Part shown: positions 6,853 to 14,227 of the stretch, piece after piece
How positions within the stretch are numbered: position 1 is the stretch's first letter
Layout of the letters: each line of letters opens with the position of its first letter
From: Gemmatimonadota bacterium
GTDB lineage: Bacteria > Gemmatimonadota > Gemmatimonadetes > Longimicrobiales > Gaopeijiaceae
Length of the DNA stretch: 24,785 nucleotides
Reading direction: 5' to 3'
Assembly (NCBI GenBank): GCA_030550695.1
Contig: JAUQOX010000008.1
Span: forward strand, 1-24,785
The notes under the pieces: model-generated
The model's database searches: none
What the model saw: only the letters and a program-made list of their open reading frames with translations
What the model was told of the DNA's origin: nothing
Translations under genes and position numbers: made by a program

Positions 6853-8259
6853 ATGGGGATCAGCGGATCCACCCTGACCACCCTGATGGTTCATGTGGGG
6901 TGGCTTTCCATCCTGCTTTTGGCCGGGAAACTGATCCGGGCCCGGGTGAGGCTCCTCCAGCGGCTCTTCCTCCCTGCCTCCATCCTCGGGGGATTCCTGG
7001 GGTTGCTCCTGGGTCCTTACGTGTTGGGATCCACGGGGTTCCAGCTCATTCCCTCCGACATGCTCACCACCTGGGCTTCCTTGCCGGGCGTCCTGATCAA
7101 CGTGGTCTTCGCCTGCTTGTTCCTGGGGGTGAGCATTCCCAAGCCGTCCACCATCTGGCGGGAGGGAGGCCCTCAGCTCTGCTACGGGTGGACCGTGGGG
7201 ATGGGGCAGTACCTGGTGGGGGTGGGGCTCAGTGTGCTGGTCCTGGGACCCCTCTTCGGGGTGCCCGCCTTCTTCGGGTGCCTGCTGGAGATCGGGTTTT
7301 CCGGAGGGCACGGCACGGCCGCCGGCATGCGGGAGGCGTTCCAGCAGCTGGGCTTCGAGGCGGGGTCGGACCTGGGGCTCATGTCCGCCACCGTGGGGGT
7401 CTTCAGCGCCGTGGTCTTCGGGATGGTGATGATCAACGTGGCGGCCCGGAAAGGCTACACGCAGGTCATCACCTCCCCCGAGAAGATCCCGGAAGAGAGC
7501 GTCAAGGGGCTTGTTCCCGAGGAGAAGCGGAAGCCTTCCGGGTTCATCACCGTCTCCCCCGACGCCCTGGAGCCCCTGGCCTTCCACGCTGCCATGGTGG
7601 CCGTTTCCATCCTCATCGGCTGGTACCTGCTCCAGACCATCAAGGGCTGGAGTGCCGGAATGGAGCCGGATCTGTTTCGGAGTTTCCCCCTCTTTCCCCT
7701 GGCCATGTTGGGGGGACTGCTGGTCCAGGTGGTGGCGGCCAAGGTGGGGGTAGCCCGGTATTTCGACCGCAAGACCTTCGACCGCATCCTGGGAACGGCC
7801 TTGGACTACCTGGTGGTCTCGGCCATCGCCGCCATACGGCTGGATGTGTTCCTTGCTTACTTCTGGCCTTTTGTCCTGCTCATGGCGGCGGGGTTGGGGT
7901 GGGTGTTGTTTGCCACCTGGTACCTGGCCCCCCGCATGCTCCCCGACGCCTGGTTCGAGCGGGCCATTACCGAATATGGGATGCAAACGGGGGTCACGGC
8001 CTTGGGGCTCCTCCTCCTTCGGGTGGCCGATCCCCACTTCCAGACCCCGGCCGCCAAGGCCTTCGGCTTCAAGCAGATGATCTACGAGCCCTTCCTGGGG
8101 GGGGGATTCATCACTGCGGCGGCCCCCATCCTCATCGTCACCTATGGGGTAGGCCCGGTCCTGGCGGCCATCGCGGCTTCCATCGGGGTCATGCTGGGGA
8201 TTGCCTGGGCCTCGGGATGGCTCCAGACGGGTTCCCGGGTTCGGCCCAGGAGCTGGTAG
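6853..8259 (+). CDS. Sodium/glutamate symporter family (GltS-like) permease
   Basis: 468 aa, highly hydrophobic, with about 10-12 predicted membrane segments in two halves separated by a hydrophilic stretch near residues 205-235 (SPEKIPEESVKGLVPEEKRK). GltS-family features are LLLAGKLIRARVRLLQRLFLPASILGGFLG near the N-terminus and the re-entrant-loop motif FSGGHGTAAGM in the first half. Family members import glutamate or related dicarboxylates with Na+. E. coli GltS is about 400 aa, so this one is longer, partly because of the central loop. The ATG has an AAAGGAG Shine-Dalgarno 6 bases upstream. The gene stands alone, between a hairpin after the cyclophilin and the convergent lipid kinase whose stop lies 14 bases away. 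The substrate is assigned by family only. Confidence 0.85.
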   Translation: MGISGSTLTTLMVHVGWLSILLLAGKLIRARVRLLQRLFLPASILGGFLGLLLGPYVLGSTGFQLIPSDMLTTWASLPGVLINVVFACLFLGVSIPKPSTIWREGGPQLCYGWTVGMGQYLVGVGLSVLVLGPLFGVPAFFGCLLEIGFSGGHGTAAGMREAFQQLGFEAGSDLGLMSATVGVFSAVVFGMVMINVAARKGYTQVITSPEKIPEESVKGLVPEEKRKPSGFITVSPDALEPLAFHAAMVAVSILIGWYLLQTIKGWSAGMEPDLFRSFPLFPLAMLGGLLVQVVAAKVGVARYFDRKTFDRILGTALDYLVVSAIAAIRLDVFLAYFWPFVLLMAAGLGWVLFATWYLAPRMLPDAWFERAITEYGMQTGVTALGLLLLRVADPHFQTPAAKAFGFKQMIYEPFLGGGFITAAAPILIVTYGVGPVLAAIAASIGVMLGIAWASGWLQTGSRVRPRSW

Positions 8260-8273
8260 GCCAAGTCGGGGGC

Positions 8274-9200
8274 TTACCCGGGGGGCGCCACCACCCGCAG
8301 CTTCTGCGGCAGGATCACCGCCTCCACCACGTCGTCGGAGGCCTGGTAGAGGTCCCCGTCCATTTCGAAACGGGCACCCCCCGGCACGGTGACCCGGAAG
8401 CGCCGGGCCGCTCGAAGGGTCACCTGGGGACTGCCGGCATGGCGCCCCCGGGCCACCTTCTGGAACAGGGACAGACGTCCCACGGGACCTACGTTGCGGA
8501 TATGGCAGGCGTGCAGGAGCCCGTCCCAGAGGCGTGCCTCGGGGGCCACGGCGAAGCCTCCTCCGAAATGGCGGCCGTTGGTGAGGGTCAGCATCAAGGT
8601 CCGGCCTTCGACGCGAAAGGCTTCGCCGTCCTCCAGAACCGACGGGAAACCGCGATACCGAAAAAGCTGCCCAAGGGCCGTGGCCTTGTAGAGCAGGGCT
8701 CCCCGGAGGAATCGGGCGCCTTTGGCCCGATCCACCACGGCCACGTCGAAGCCGAATCCCACCACGTTGAGGAAGTGACGGCCGCTCCGGGGAGAAGTTT
8801 CCCGCTCCTCATGCCGGCACCCGGTCACGATCTGACCCGCGTCCACCTGGACGACGGAACCTTCGGCCAGAGCCCGGACGGCCAGCTCCAGGTCATCTCC
8901 CGGCAGGCCTAGGTTCCTGCCGAAGTCGTTTCCCGTGCCGGCCGGAAGGACTCCCAGGGTGCCTTCCCGTGGCGCCGTGCGGAGGATCTGATCCGCCACC
9001 GTGCTCCAGGTCCCGTCTCCCCCCGCCACCGCCAGGAGGCGGAACCCTTGTCGCAGGGCCTCCTCGGCCAGGAGCCCTTCCTCTCCGGACGAGGAGGTGA
9101 TGCGATACTCGAAGGACGGCAGATACTGCCGCAGGAGTTCCAGATAGCGGGGAATACGACGCGCCCCCCGGCCTCCGTCGGAGGCGGGGTTGAAGATCAC
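8274..9200 (-). CDS. Diacylglycerol/sphingosine kinase-family lipid kinase (YegS/BmrU-like)
   Basis: 308 aa, the family's normal size. It opens with VIFNPASDGGRG, equivalent to the NP-x-(S/A)GxG start of DAGK-catalytic proteins. The nucleotide-binding AVAGGDGTWSTVADQI follows, then LGVLPAGTGNDFGRNLGLP, and a C-terminal beta-sandwich with DGLLHACHIRN. Such enzymes phosphorylate diacylglycerol, phosphatidylglycerol or sphingoid lipids using ATP. I chose the GTG at 9200 because AGGAGG sits 7 bases upstream and the protein then begins right at the conserved strand. An in-frame ATG at 9269 would add 23 residues and overlap the upstream gene. It lies 20 bases after the decarboxylase-like gene and is probably co-transcribed with it. 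The nearby alpha-oxoamine synthase leaves open a sphingoid substrate. Confidence 0.85.
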   Translation of the reverse strand: MIFNPASDGGRGARRIPRYLELLRQYLPSFEYRITSSSGEEGLLAEEALRQGFRLLAVAGGDGTWSTVADQILRTAPREGTLGVLPAGTGNDFGRNLGLPGDDLELAVRALAEGSVVQVDAGQIVTGCRHEERETSPRSGRHFLNVVGFGFDVAVVDRAKGARFLRGALLYKATALGQLFRYRGFPSVLEDGEAFRVEGRTLMLTLTNGRHFGGGFAVAPEARLWDGLLHACHIRNVGPVGRLSLFQKVARGRHAGSPQVTLRAARRFRVTVPGGARFEMDGDLYQASDDVVEAVILPQKLRVVAPPG

Positions 9201-9207
9201 AAAGACG

Positions 9208-9213
9208 CCTCCT
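9208..9213 (-). promoter_or_regulatory. Shine-Dalgarno AGGAGG deciding the lipid-kinase start
   Basis: On the minus strand AGGAGG is followed by 7 bases and GTG (9200-9198). It lies between the upstream stop codon (9223-9221) and that GTG. This supports the shorter protein over the ATG at 9269. Confidence 0.7.
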
Positions 9214-9220
9214 GCCTCGA

Positions 9221-9883
9221 TCAGATCCTCTCCACCTGGTCGAAGGTCTGAATCCCCGCCCTGTACCATTCCTCCCGGAAGGGAGTGGTAGCCACTTCGG
9301 AGAAATCCAGCCCTTGGGTCATGGGATGTTCGAACAGCACGAGACTCCCCTTCTCGTCTTCATGCTGGGAATGGAGGGCCTCCATGGTGATGTTGACCTT
9401 GAACCGCTCCTGTCCGTCCACCATGAAGCAGTGGTAGGGACGGACCGCCGGTTCGAATCCATGTTCGGTCACGGTCAGGCGCAACACCGGCTCCGATCCC
9501 TCGTCCACCGCCACCTCCATGCGCCCGTCTTCGTCCCTGAAGGTGAAGTCCAGGTCGGCCATGTGGTGGGGGAGGTGCCATCTTTCGATGGCATGGAGGC
9601 GGGACGCTTCGGTGCTGGTGCCCACCATGAAGGGAAAGAAACCGGCCATGGGCACGGCTTGGCCCGGCACCACCCGGGGGGGAGTCACCACCGACAGAAC
9701 CACCTCGTCATACGCCCCCACTTCACTGTCGGTGAACTGGAAGGCCATGACGGCCAGTATGCTGCGGGTATGCTGAATTTCCAGGGGCTGGAGATGGGGT
9801 GGTAGGAGGCGGAGGGCGTCGGCGGTGCTCATCTCGAACATCGCCCCCACACAGGTCTTGAAGCGGTAGACGGTCTGTGCCAT
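9221..9883 (-). CDS. Acetoacetate decarboxylase-like protein with His-His in place of the catalytic Lys-Lys
   Basis: 220 aa. The layout fits the acetoacetate-decarboxylase (ADC)-like superfamily: GAYDEVVLSVVTPP (about 56-69), the central GFFPFMVGTSTEASRLHAIERWHLPHHMADLDF (about 81-113) and a beta-rich C-terminus. In ADC the Schiff-base Lys115 and its neighbour Lys116 occur as (W/G)xPKK. Here the matching stretch reads LPHHMAD, with His106-His107 (codons 9563-9568). Classical Schiff-base decarboxylation is therefore unlikely. Other superfamily members lacking the lysine do different chemistry or only bind. The ATG has no strong Shine-Dalgarno (GAGGAAA about 14 bases upstream). It lies between the tandem terminator hairpins and the lipid kinase. 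The family assignment is moderate, the function unknown. Confidence 0.6.
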   Translation of the reverse strand: MAQTVYRFKTCVGAMFEMSTADALRLLPPHLQPLEIQHTRSILAVMAFQFTDSEVGAYDEVVLSVVTPPRVVPGQAVPMAGFFPFMVGTSTEASRLHAIERWHLPHHMADLDFTFRDEDGRMEVAVDEGSEPVLRLTVTEHGFEPAVRPYHCFMVDGQERFKVNITMEALHSQHEDEKGSLVLFEHPMTQGLDFSEVATTPFREEWYRAGIQTFDQVERI

Positions 9884-9925
9884 GGGTCAGCAGAGGTTTC
9901 CTCGACAAGTGGTTTCCCCTCTCGC

Positions 9926-9947
9926 AAAAAAAGGGGCCGTCGGCTCC
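9926..9947 (-). terminator. Intrinsic terminator downstream of the alpha-oxoamine synthase
   Basis: On the minus strand, GGAGCC-GAC-GGCCCC (one A/C mismatch in the stem) is followed directly by seven T. It is the second of two tandem hairpins after the 9983 stop. The T-run ends 42 bases before the start of the decarboxylase-like gene, so it either separates two transcripts or acts as a leader attenuator. Confidence 0.75.
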
Positions 9948-9953
9948 AACAGA

Positions 9954-9975
9954 GGGGGGGCAGGCAAGCCCCCCC
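9954..9975 (-). terminator. GC-rich 8-bp hairpin after the alpha-oxoamine synthase stop
   Basis: GGGGGGGC (9954-9961) pairs perfectly with GCCCCCCC (9968-9975) around a 6-base loop, 7 bases beyond the stop codon. It has no T-run of its own and stands immediately before the hairpin at 9926-9947, making a double terminator. Confidence 0.7.
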
Positions 9976-9982
9976 GGCATCC

Positions 9983-11278
9983 TCACGGAATGATCCGGTG
10001 CCGCCGGAGGACCCGGATGAGGATCTCGGCGCCCTCGTCCAGATCTTGACGGGTGTGGGCCGCGGAAATGGACATACGGAAACGGGACTTGTGCTTGCCC
10101 ACCGCCGGGTATTTCACCGGGTTGATGAAGACCCCTTCATGGAGAAGCTCCTCGCCGATGGCCATGATGGCCTGGTCGTTGCGGATCATGATGGGGATCA
10201 CCTGGGACTCGCTGTGTCCCATGTCCACTTTGGCTTCACCGAGGAGCCCCTTCATGTAGGCCACGTTTTCCCACAGCCGTTTCCTCAGCTCGGGCTCGGC
10301 CACGGCAAGCTCCAGAGCCTTGAGCAATCCCGCCGTCACCGTGGGAGCCAGAGCACAGGAAAAGAACCGCGAGCGGGCAAAACCCCGGAGGTAGTTCACC
10401 AGGGCCCGGGAGCCGGCTACAAATCCTCCCTGTCCCCCCAGGCTCTTGGAGAAGGTTCCGAGGTGGATGTCGATCTCGTCCTCCACCCCGAAATGCTCGG
10501 CTACACCCCGACCGTTGGGACCGAAAACGAAGGTGGAGTGGGCCTCGTCCAGGAGGATCCGGGCCTTGTGAGCCTTGCACACCTCCACGATCTCGGGGAG
10601 AGGGGCCAGGTCTCCGTCCATGGAGTAGACCCCCTCCACGATGACCAGCTTCCTGCCTTGGAAGCCCCGGAGCTTGGCGTCCAGGTCGTCGGGCCGGTTG
10701 TGTTTGAAGAAGCGGCTCTGGGCTTTGGACAGGATCATGCCGTCCACGATGGAAGCATGGGCGAACTGATCGGCGACGATGAGGTCGCCGGAACGCATGA
10801 GCCCGGCGATGGTTCCCACGTTGGCGGAATAGCCCGTGGGAAAGATCACCGCCGCCTCCTTGGCCTTGAAGCGGGCCACCTCCCGGGCCAACTGGTCCAG
10901 CAGGGCCGTGTTTCCCGACAGGATGGGGGATCCCGAGGCACCGGCGCCGTACCGGTCCACGGCCTCCTTGATGGCTTCTTTCACTTCCGGACGGTAGGAG
11001 AGCCCCAAGTAGTTGTAAGAGGCGAAATTGATGAGCCCCCTCCGGATGACCCCGGCCTTGGTGTCTTCCACGTCCACGCGGGTGGCGGGGGCCGAATGGA
11101 TGGGCATCTCGTACTGATAGTAGCCCGCCGGCTCCGCCTGTTCCCACCACTCTTCAAAGGGATCCAGGATGGCGAAAGGGTCGTCGCCGGATGCGAAATA
11201 GAAATGGGAATAGTCGCGGTCGAGGGCCGGGGGCGCGGAGGCGGCCACCCCTCCCTTCCCCTCCTGGGAAGCGCTCAT
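9983..11278 (-). CDS. Alpha-oxoamine synthase (PLP; serine palmitoyltransferase/KBL/BioF family)
   Basis: 431 aa. These enzymes condense an amino acid with an acyl-CoA or acyl-ACP, with loss of CO2. INFASYNYLGL (about 83-93) is the family's N-terminal signature. His174 in DQFAHASIVDG is the ring-stacking His, and LLDEAHSTFVFGPNGRG (about 242-258) holds the PLP-contacting Asp244 and His247. GTFSKSLGGQGGFVAG places the PLP lysine at Lys278. The first 75 residues are an aromatic/acidic extension (HFYFASGDDPFAILDPFEEWW) absent from short KBL and BioF, but serine palmitoyltransferases also have extended N-termini. I cannot tell SPT from KBL with certainty; no biotin or threonine genes are near. 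The ATG has an AAAGGAGG Shine-Dalgarno. A 168-base gap separates it from the aminomutase, so it may have its own promoter. Confidence 0.85.
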   Translation of the reverse strand: MSASQEGKGGVAASAPPALDRDYSHFYFASGDDPFAILDPFEEWWEQAEPAGYYQYEMPIHSAPATRVDVEDTKAGVIRRGLINFASYNYLGLSYRPEVKEAIKEAVDRYGAGASGSPILSGNTALLDQLAREVARFKAKEAAVIFPTGYSANVGTIAGLMRSGDLIVADQFAHASIVDGMILSKAQSRFFKHNRPDDLDAKLRGFQGRKLVIVEGVYSMDGDLAPLPEIVEVCKAHKARILLDEAHSTFVFGPNGRGVAEHFGVEDEIDIHLGTFSKSLGGQGGFVAGSRALVNYLRGFARSRFFSCALAPTVTAGLLKALELAVAEPELRKRLWENVAYMKGLLGEAKVDMGHSESQVIPIMIRNDQAIMAIGEELLHEGVFINPVKYPAVGKHKSRFRMSISAAHTRQDLDEGAEILIRVLRRHRIIP

Positions 11279-11391
11279 TCCGGCACCCCTCCTTTGGCGG
11301 TGTGCTGCACGGGTTTCTCCTCGGTTCCGGGGAATTGGACCGTGGAGGCGGGGTCCCCCTTCCGGACCCGCCCTTTTCGAGCCCGGCTTCA

Positions 11392-11420
11392 TCAATACCG
11401 AAAACTTTCATTGGAGGCAA
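11392..11420 (-). promoter_or_regulatory. Candidate promoter for the alpha-oxoamine synthase
   Basis: In the 168-base gap after the aminomutase, an AT-richer patch on the minus strand holds TTGCCT (11420-11415), 17 bases, then TATTGA (11397-11392). The start codon is 114 bases further on. The -10 match is poor (3 of 6), so this is only a candidate. Confidence 0.3.
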
Positions 11421-11446
11421 CCATGGGCGGGCTTCCGGGGCCGTCC

Positions 11447-12709
11447 CTATTCGTTGCCGGGGGTGCTCCCGGAGCCGGCCAGGGGGAGGGCCTCGTCCCA
11501 CGCCCCTTCCAGGGTGCACCCTGACCCCGAGCCCGGCGCCGGAGAGGCCGCGGGCAAGACGGGAAGGCGACCCCTCAGGCCCTTCCGCGGTCCGTTCTCC
11601 CCGGCTCCTGCACCCCCGCCAGGGGTGGACCCGTCCGATGGGATCGGCTCCTTCCCCGAAGCCTTGGGGAGAGGGTAGCGGTAGATCTCTCCCCGGTAGT
11701 TTCGGAGGACCACCTCCTCGTCGGTCACGGCCTGGACGTACTCGGGGAGGATGGGGATCTTGCCCCCGCCCCCGGGGGCGTCGATGACGAAGTGGGGCAC
11801 GGCCAGACCGCTGGTCCATCCCCGGAGCGAGGCGATGATGTCCAGGCCCTTCTGGAGAGAAGTCCGAAAATGCTCGCCTCCTGCCACCACGTCGGCCTGG
11901 TAGATGTAGTACGGCCGGACCCGCGCCTTGAGAAGGCGGTGCATGAGCTCCTTCATCACGGCCGGGTCGTCGTTCACGCCCCGGAGGAGCACGGTCTGGC
12001 ATCCCAGGGGGACCCCGGCATCGGCGAGCATCCCCAGCGCCCTCACCGAGGCAGGCGTGAGTTCGTCGGGGTGGTTGAAGTGGGTGTTGATGAACACGGG
12101 ATGATGGCGCTTGATGATCTCGCAAAGCTCCGGTGTGATCCGCTCCGGAAGATGGCTGGGAATCCGGGTTCCGATGCGGAGGATCTCCACATGGGGGATG
12201 GCCCTGAGGGAGGACAGGAGGTATTCGATCCGCCGGTCCGAGAGCATGAGGGGGTCTCCCCCGGAGAGAATGACGTCCCGGATCTCCGGATGCTCGCGGA
12301 TGTAGGCCAGCCCCGCCTCGTACTGGTTCAAGGGGATCTTCTCGGGATCGCCCACCTTCCGACGCCGGGTGCAGAACCGGCAGTAGGAGGCACACACCGG
12401 TGAGACGAGGAACAGCACGCGGTCGGGGTAGCGGTGGGTGATGTTGGGAGCGGGGGAGTCGCGGTCCTCGGCCAGGGAGTCCACCATCCCGTCCTCCACC
12501 AGGTTCTCGGCGGGGGTGGGAACATACTGGTTCCAGAAGGGATCGCCGGGCTTTCGGATCAGGCGCAGGGCCTGGGGCGTGATCCGTAGGTTGAAGGTGC
12601 GGACGGCCTGTTCCACCGCCGCCCGGTCCACGTTCTCCGCGCCGAAGCGCTCCACCAGCTCCTCTACGGTGGTGAGGCTTTCCTTGAGGATCTTCTGCCA
12701 GTTCTCCAT
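11447..12709 (-). CDS. kamA: L-lysine 2,3-aminomutase (radical SAM, PLP)
   Basis: 420 aa. It converts L-lysine to L-beta-lysine. The radical-SAM cluster motif CASYCRFC gives Cys106, Cys110 and Cys113. The PLP lysine is Lys317 in DAPGGGGK, and the two aspartates that bind lysine in the Clostridium enzyme are present as Asp273 (YQADVVAGGEHF) and Asp310. All key residues keep a nearly constant offset of 19-20 from the clostridial numbering (as I recall it). The same residues argue against EpmB, the beta-lysylation enzyme of EF-P. The C-terminal zinc/tetramer segment with clustered Cys is missing. From about residue 349 the protein is a low-complexity Gly/Pro/Ser tail. The ATG follows the TGA of the ATP-grasp/GNAT gene with no gap, so translation is probably coupled. 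Confidence 0.92.
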   Translation of the reverse strand: MENWQKILKESLTTVEELVERFGAENVDRAAVEQAVRTFNLRITPQALRLIRKPGDPFWNQYVPTPAENLVEDGMVDSLAEDRDSPAPNITHRYPDRVLFLVSPVCASYCRFCTRRRKVGDPEKIPLNQYEAGLAYIREHPEIRDVILSGGDPLMLSDRRIEYLLSSLRAIPHVEILRIGTRIPSHLPERITPELCEIIKRHHPVFINTHFNHPDELTPASVRALGMLADAGVPLGCQTVLLRGVNDDPAVMKELMHRLLKARVRPYYIYQADVVAGGEHFRTSLQKGLDIIASLRGWTSGLAVPHFVIDAPGGGGKIPILPEYVQAVTDEEVVLRNYRGEIYRYPLPKASGKEPIPSDGSTPGGGAGAGENGPRKGLRGRLPVLPAASPAPGSGSGCTLEGAWDEALPLAGSGSTPGNE

Positions 12710-14227
12710 TCAACCTCGACCCGGTTCGACCGTCAGTCTCTTGAGGTAGATCACCTTGTCGTCGCCTTCTCGGTAGTAGTCCGGCACCCGGCCTACCTCC
12801 TCATAGCCCCGCCGGCGGTAGAAGGCTCGAGTGCCCTCGTAGTCGGCCCGGCCGGAGGTTTCCACGACGATCCTTCGGGCGTGGTGCCGGCGAAGCATCC
12901 CCTCCACCTCCTCAAGGAGCAGGGTCCCCACGCCCCGTCCCTGCTCCTGGGGGGCCACAGCGATCCAATACAGGTCCCAGGTGCCGAGGGTAAGGGGAGA
13001 GGGACCCGTGACGGCGAAGCCGAGGACTTCGCCGGCGGGGGTGAAGGCGCCTACGGCGCTGTAATCCCGGCCGGGATGGGAGAAGTAGGCATCCAGGACT
13101 TCCAGGGCCACGGCCACTTCGTCATCCCGGAAGAAACCCGTGGCCCGGAGAAGGTCTTGGATGGCCTGGCGGTGCCGGGGCTCCAGGGGAGCCACGGACA
13201 GGCCCCCCCGACCGCCCTGGGCGGGGGAGGCCCGGCGGGCCCGGGGACCGGACCCCTCGGCGGCCGCCTCCAGGATCTTCTGGATCAGCTCCCGGTAATC
13301 CCACCCCCGGGCTCGGGCCATGCGGGCCAGGCCCGCCTGGGGCGCCAGGTCGGGGTTGGGGTTCACTTCCAGAAGAAAGAGTTGGTCGGGCTCCTCCAGG
13401 CGAAGATCCACCCGGCCGTACCCCCGCCCGCCCAGGGCTTGCCAGGCCTTCCAGGCCAGATCCTGCGCCTGCAAGGCCAACGACGGGGACAGGGGAGCAG
13501 GGCAGAGGGGACGGGTGCCCTGATCCTCCACGCTGCCGGGGGCCCATTTCGCCCGGTAGTCCACGATGGGATGCCAGCCCTGGGGCAAAGCGGAAAAATC
13601 CACCTCGGCCACGGGGAGGATCTCGGACCCCACGATCCCGACCTGCAATTCCCGGCCGCCCACAAAGGCCTGGACCAGCAGGGGGGCCCAGGGGGCCGAC
13701 CGCTCGAGGGATCGCTCCAGCTCCAGAGGGCACCTGGCCACGGAAGCCTGGCTGATTCCCACCGACCCATCCTCGGCGGCAGGCTTCACCAGGGCCGGGT
13801 AGCGGTCCCAGCTCCGGCACCACTCCGAAGATGCGGACCCGACGTTCCAAAGGCGCCAAGGCGGCACAGGGAACCCCAGGCCGGCAAGCCGCTCGTTTGC
13901 CCGGTCCTTCCGACGGCAGAGTTCCAGGGTGCCGGAAGGACTCCCGGTGCTGGGGAAGCCGAGGTCCTCCAGGGCCCGGGCCGCCACCGCTTCCCCTTCG
14001 CTCCGGCCCTCCAGAGTCTCGCAGAGGTTGAAGACCAGATCGGGGCTCTCCTGTCGCAATTGCTCCTGCCATGTTCCGCAGGTGCCGCCGGCAGGGAGGA
14101 GGGCTACCCGATGCCCCAAGCTCCGGAGGGCCTTTTCCACCCCCTCTACGGCGTCCAGCACCCCTTTCTCGTCCGGGGGGGCCTCCGGCCGAAGGGCTGC
14201 CTTGTCGAAGAGAACGACGACCTTCAC
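12710..14227 (-). CDS. ATP-grasp ligase (D-Ala-D-Ala ligase-like) fused to a GNAT acetyltransferase
   Basis: 505 aa, two domains. Residues 1-325 form a D-Ala-D-Ala ligase-type ATP-grasp: LVFNLCETLEG (about 64-74), YPALVKPAAEDGSVGIS (about 143-159, nucleotide loop), then GRVDLRLE and LLEVNPNPDL (about 271-294) with the metal-binding Asp, Glu and Asn. After a short Arg/Gly/Pro linker, residues about 343-500 are a GNAT fold with the acetyl-CoA loop QEQGRGVGTLL (about 427-437) and ETSGRADYEGTRAFYRRRGYEEVGR. The likely chemistry is ATP-dependent amide or ester bond formation plus N-acetylation; substrates are unknown. The GTG start overlaps the upstream TGA (GTGA), with GGAGGGG just before it. Longer upstream extensions only read through the preceding gene. 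The neighbouring aminomutase suggests beta-lysine as a substrate (inference). Confidence 0.85.
   Translation of the reverse strand: MKVVVLFDKAALRPEAPPDEKGVLDAVEGVEKALRSLGHRVALLPAGGTCGTWQEQLRQESPDLVFNLCETLEGRSEGEAVAARALEDLGFPSTGSPSGTLELCRRKDRANERLAGLGFPVPPWRLWNVGSASSEWCRSWDRYPALVKPAAEDGSVGISQASVARCPLELERSLERSAPWAPLLVQAFVGGRELQVGIVGSEILPVAEVDFSALPQGWHPIVDYRAKWAPGSVEDQGTRPLCPAPLSPSLALQAQDLAWKAWQALGGRGYGRVDLRLEEPDQLFLLEVNPNPDLAPQAGLARMARARGWDYRELIQKILEAAAEGSGPRARRASPAQGGRGGLSVAPLEPRHRQAIQDLLRATGFFRDDEVAVALEVLDAYFSHPGRDYSAVGAFTPAGEVLGFAVTGPSPLTLGTWDLYWIAVAPQEQGRGVGTLLLEEVEGMLRRHHARRIVVETSGRADYEGTRAFYRRRGYEEVGRVPDYYREGDDKVIYLKRLTVEPGRG

Noticed and set aside
11279..11412. Small minus-strand open frame starting MKVFGIDEAG before the alpha-oxoamine synthase
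   Set aside because: No ribosome site precedes it. It soon becomes Pro/Arg-rich and overlaps the start of the synthase in another frame. Chance is the simplest reading.
11447..12709. EpmB (EF-P beta-lysylation aminomutase)
   Set aside because: The sequence follows true lysine 2,3-aminomutase in the substrate-binding region (YQADVVAGGEHF, DAPGGGGK), and no EpmA or efp gene is near.
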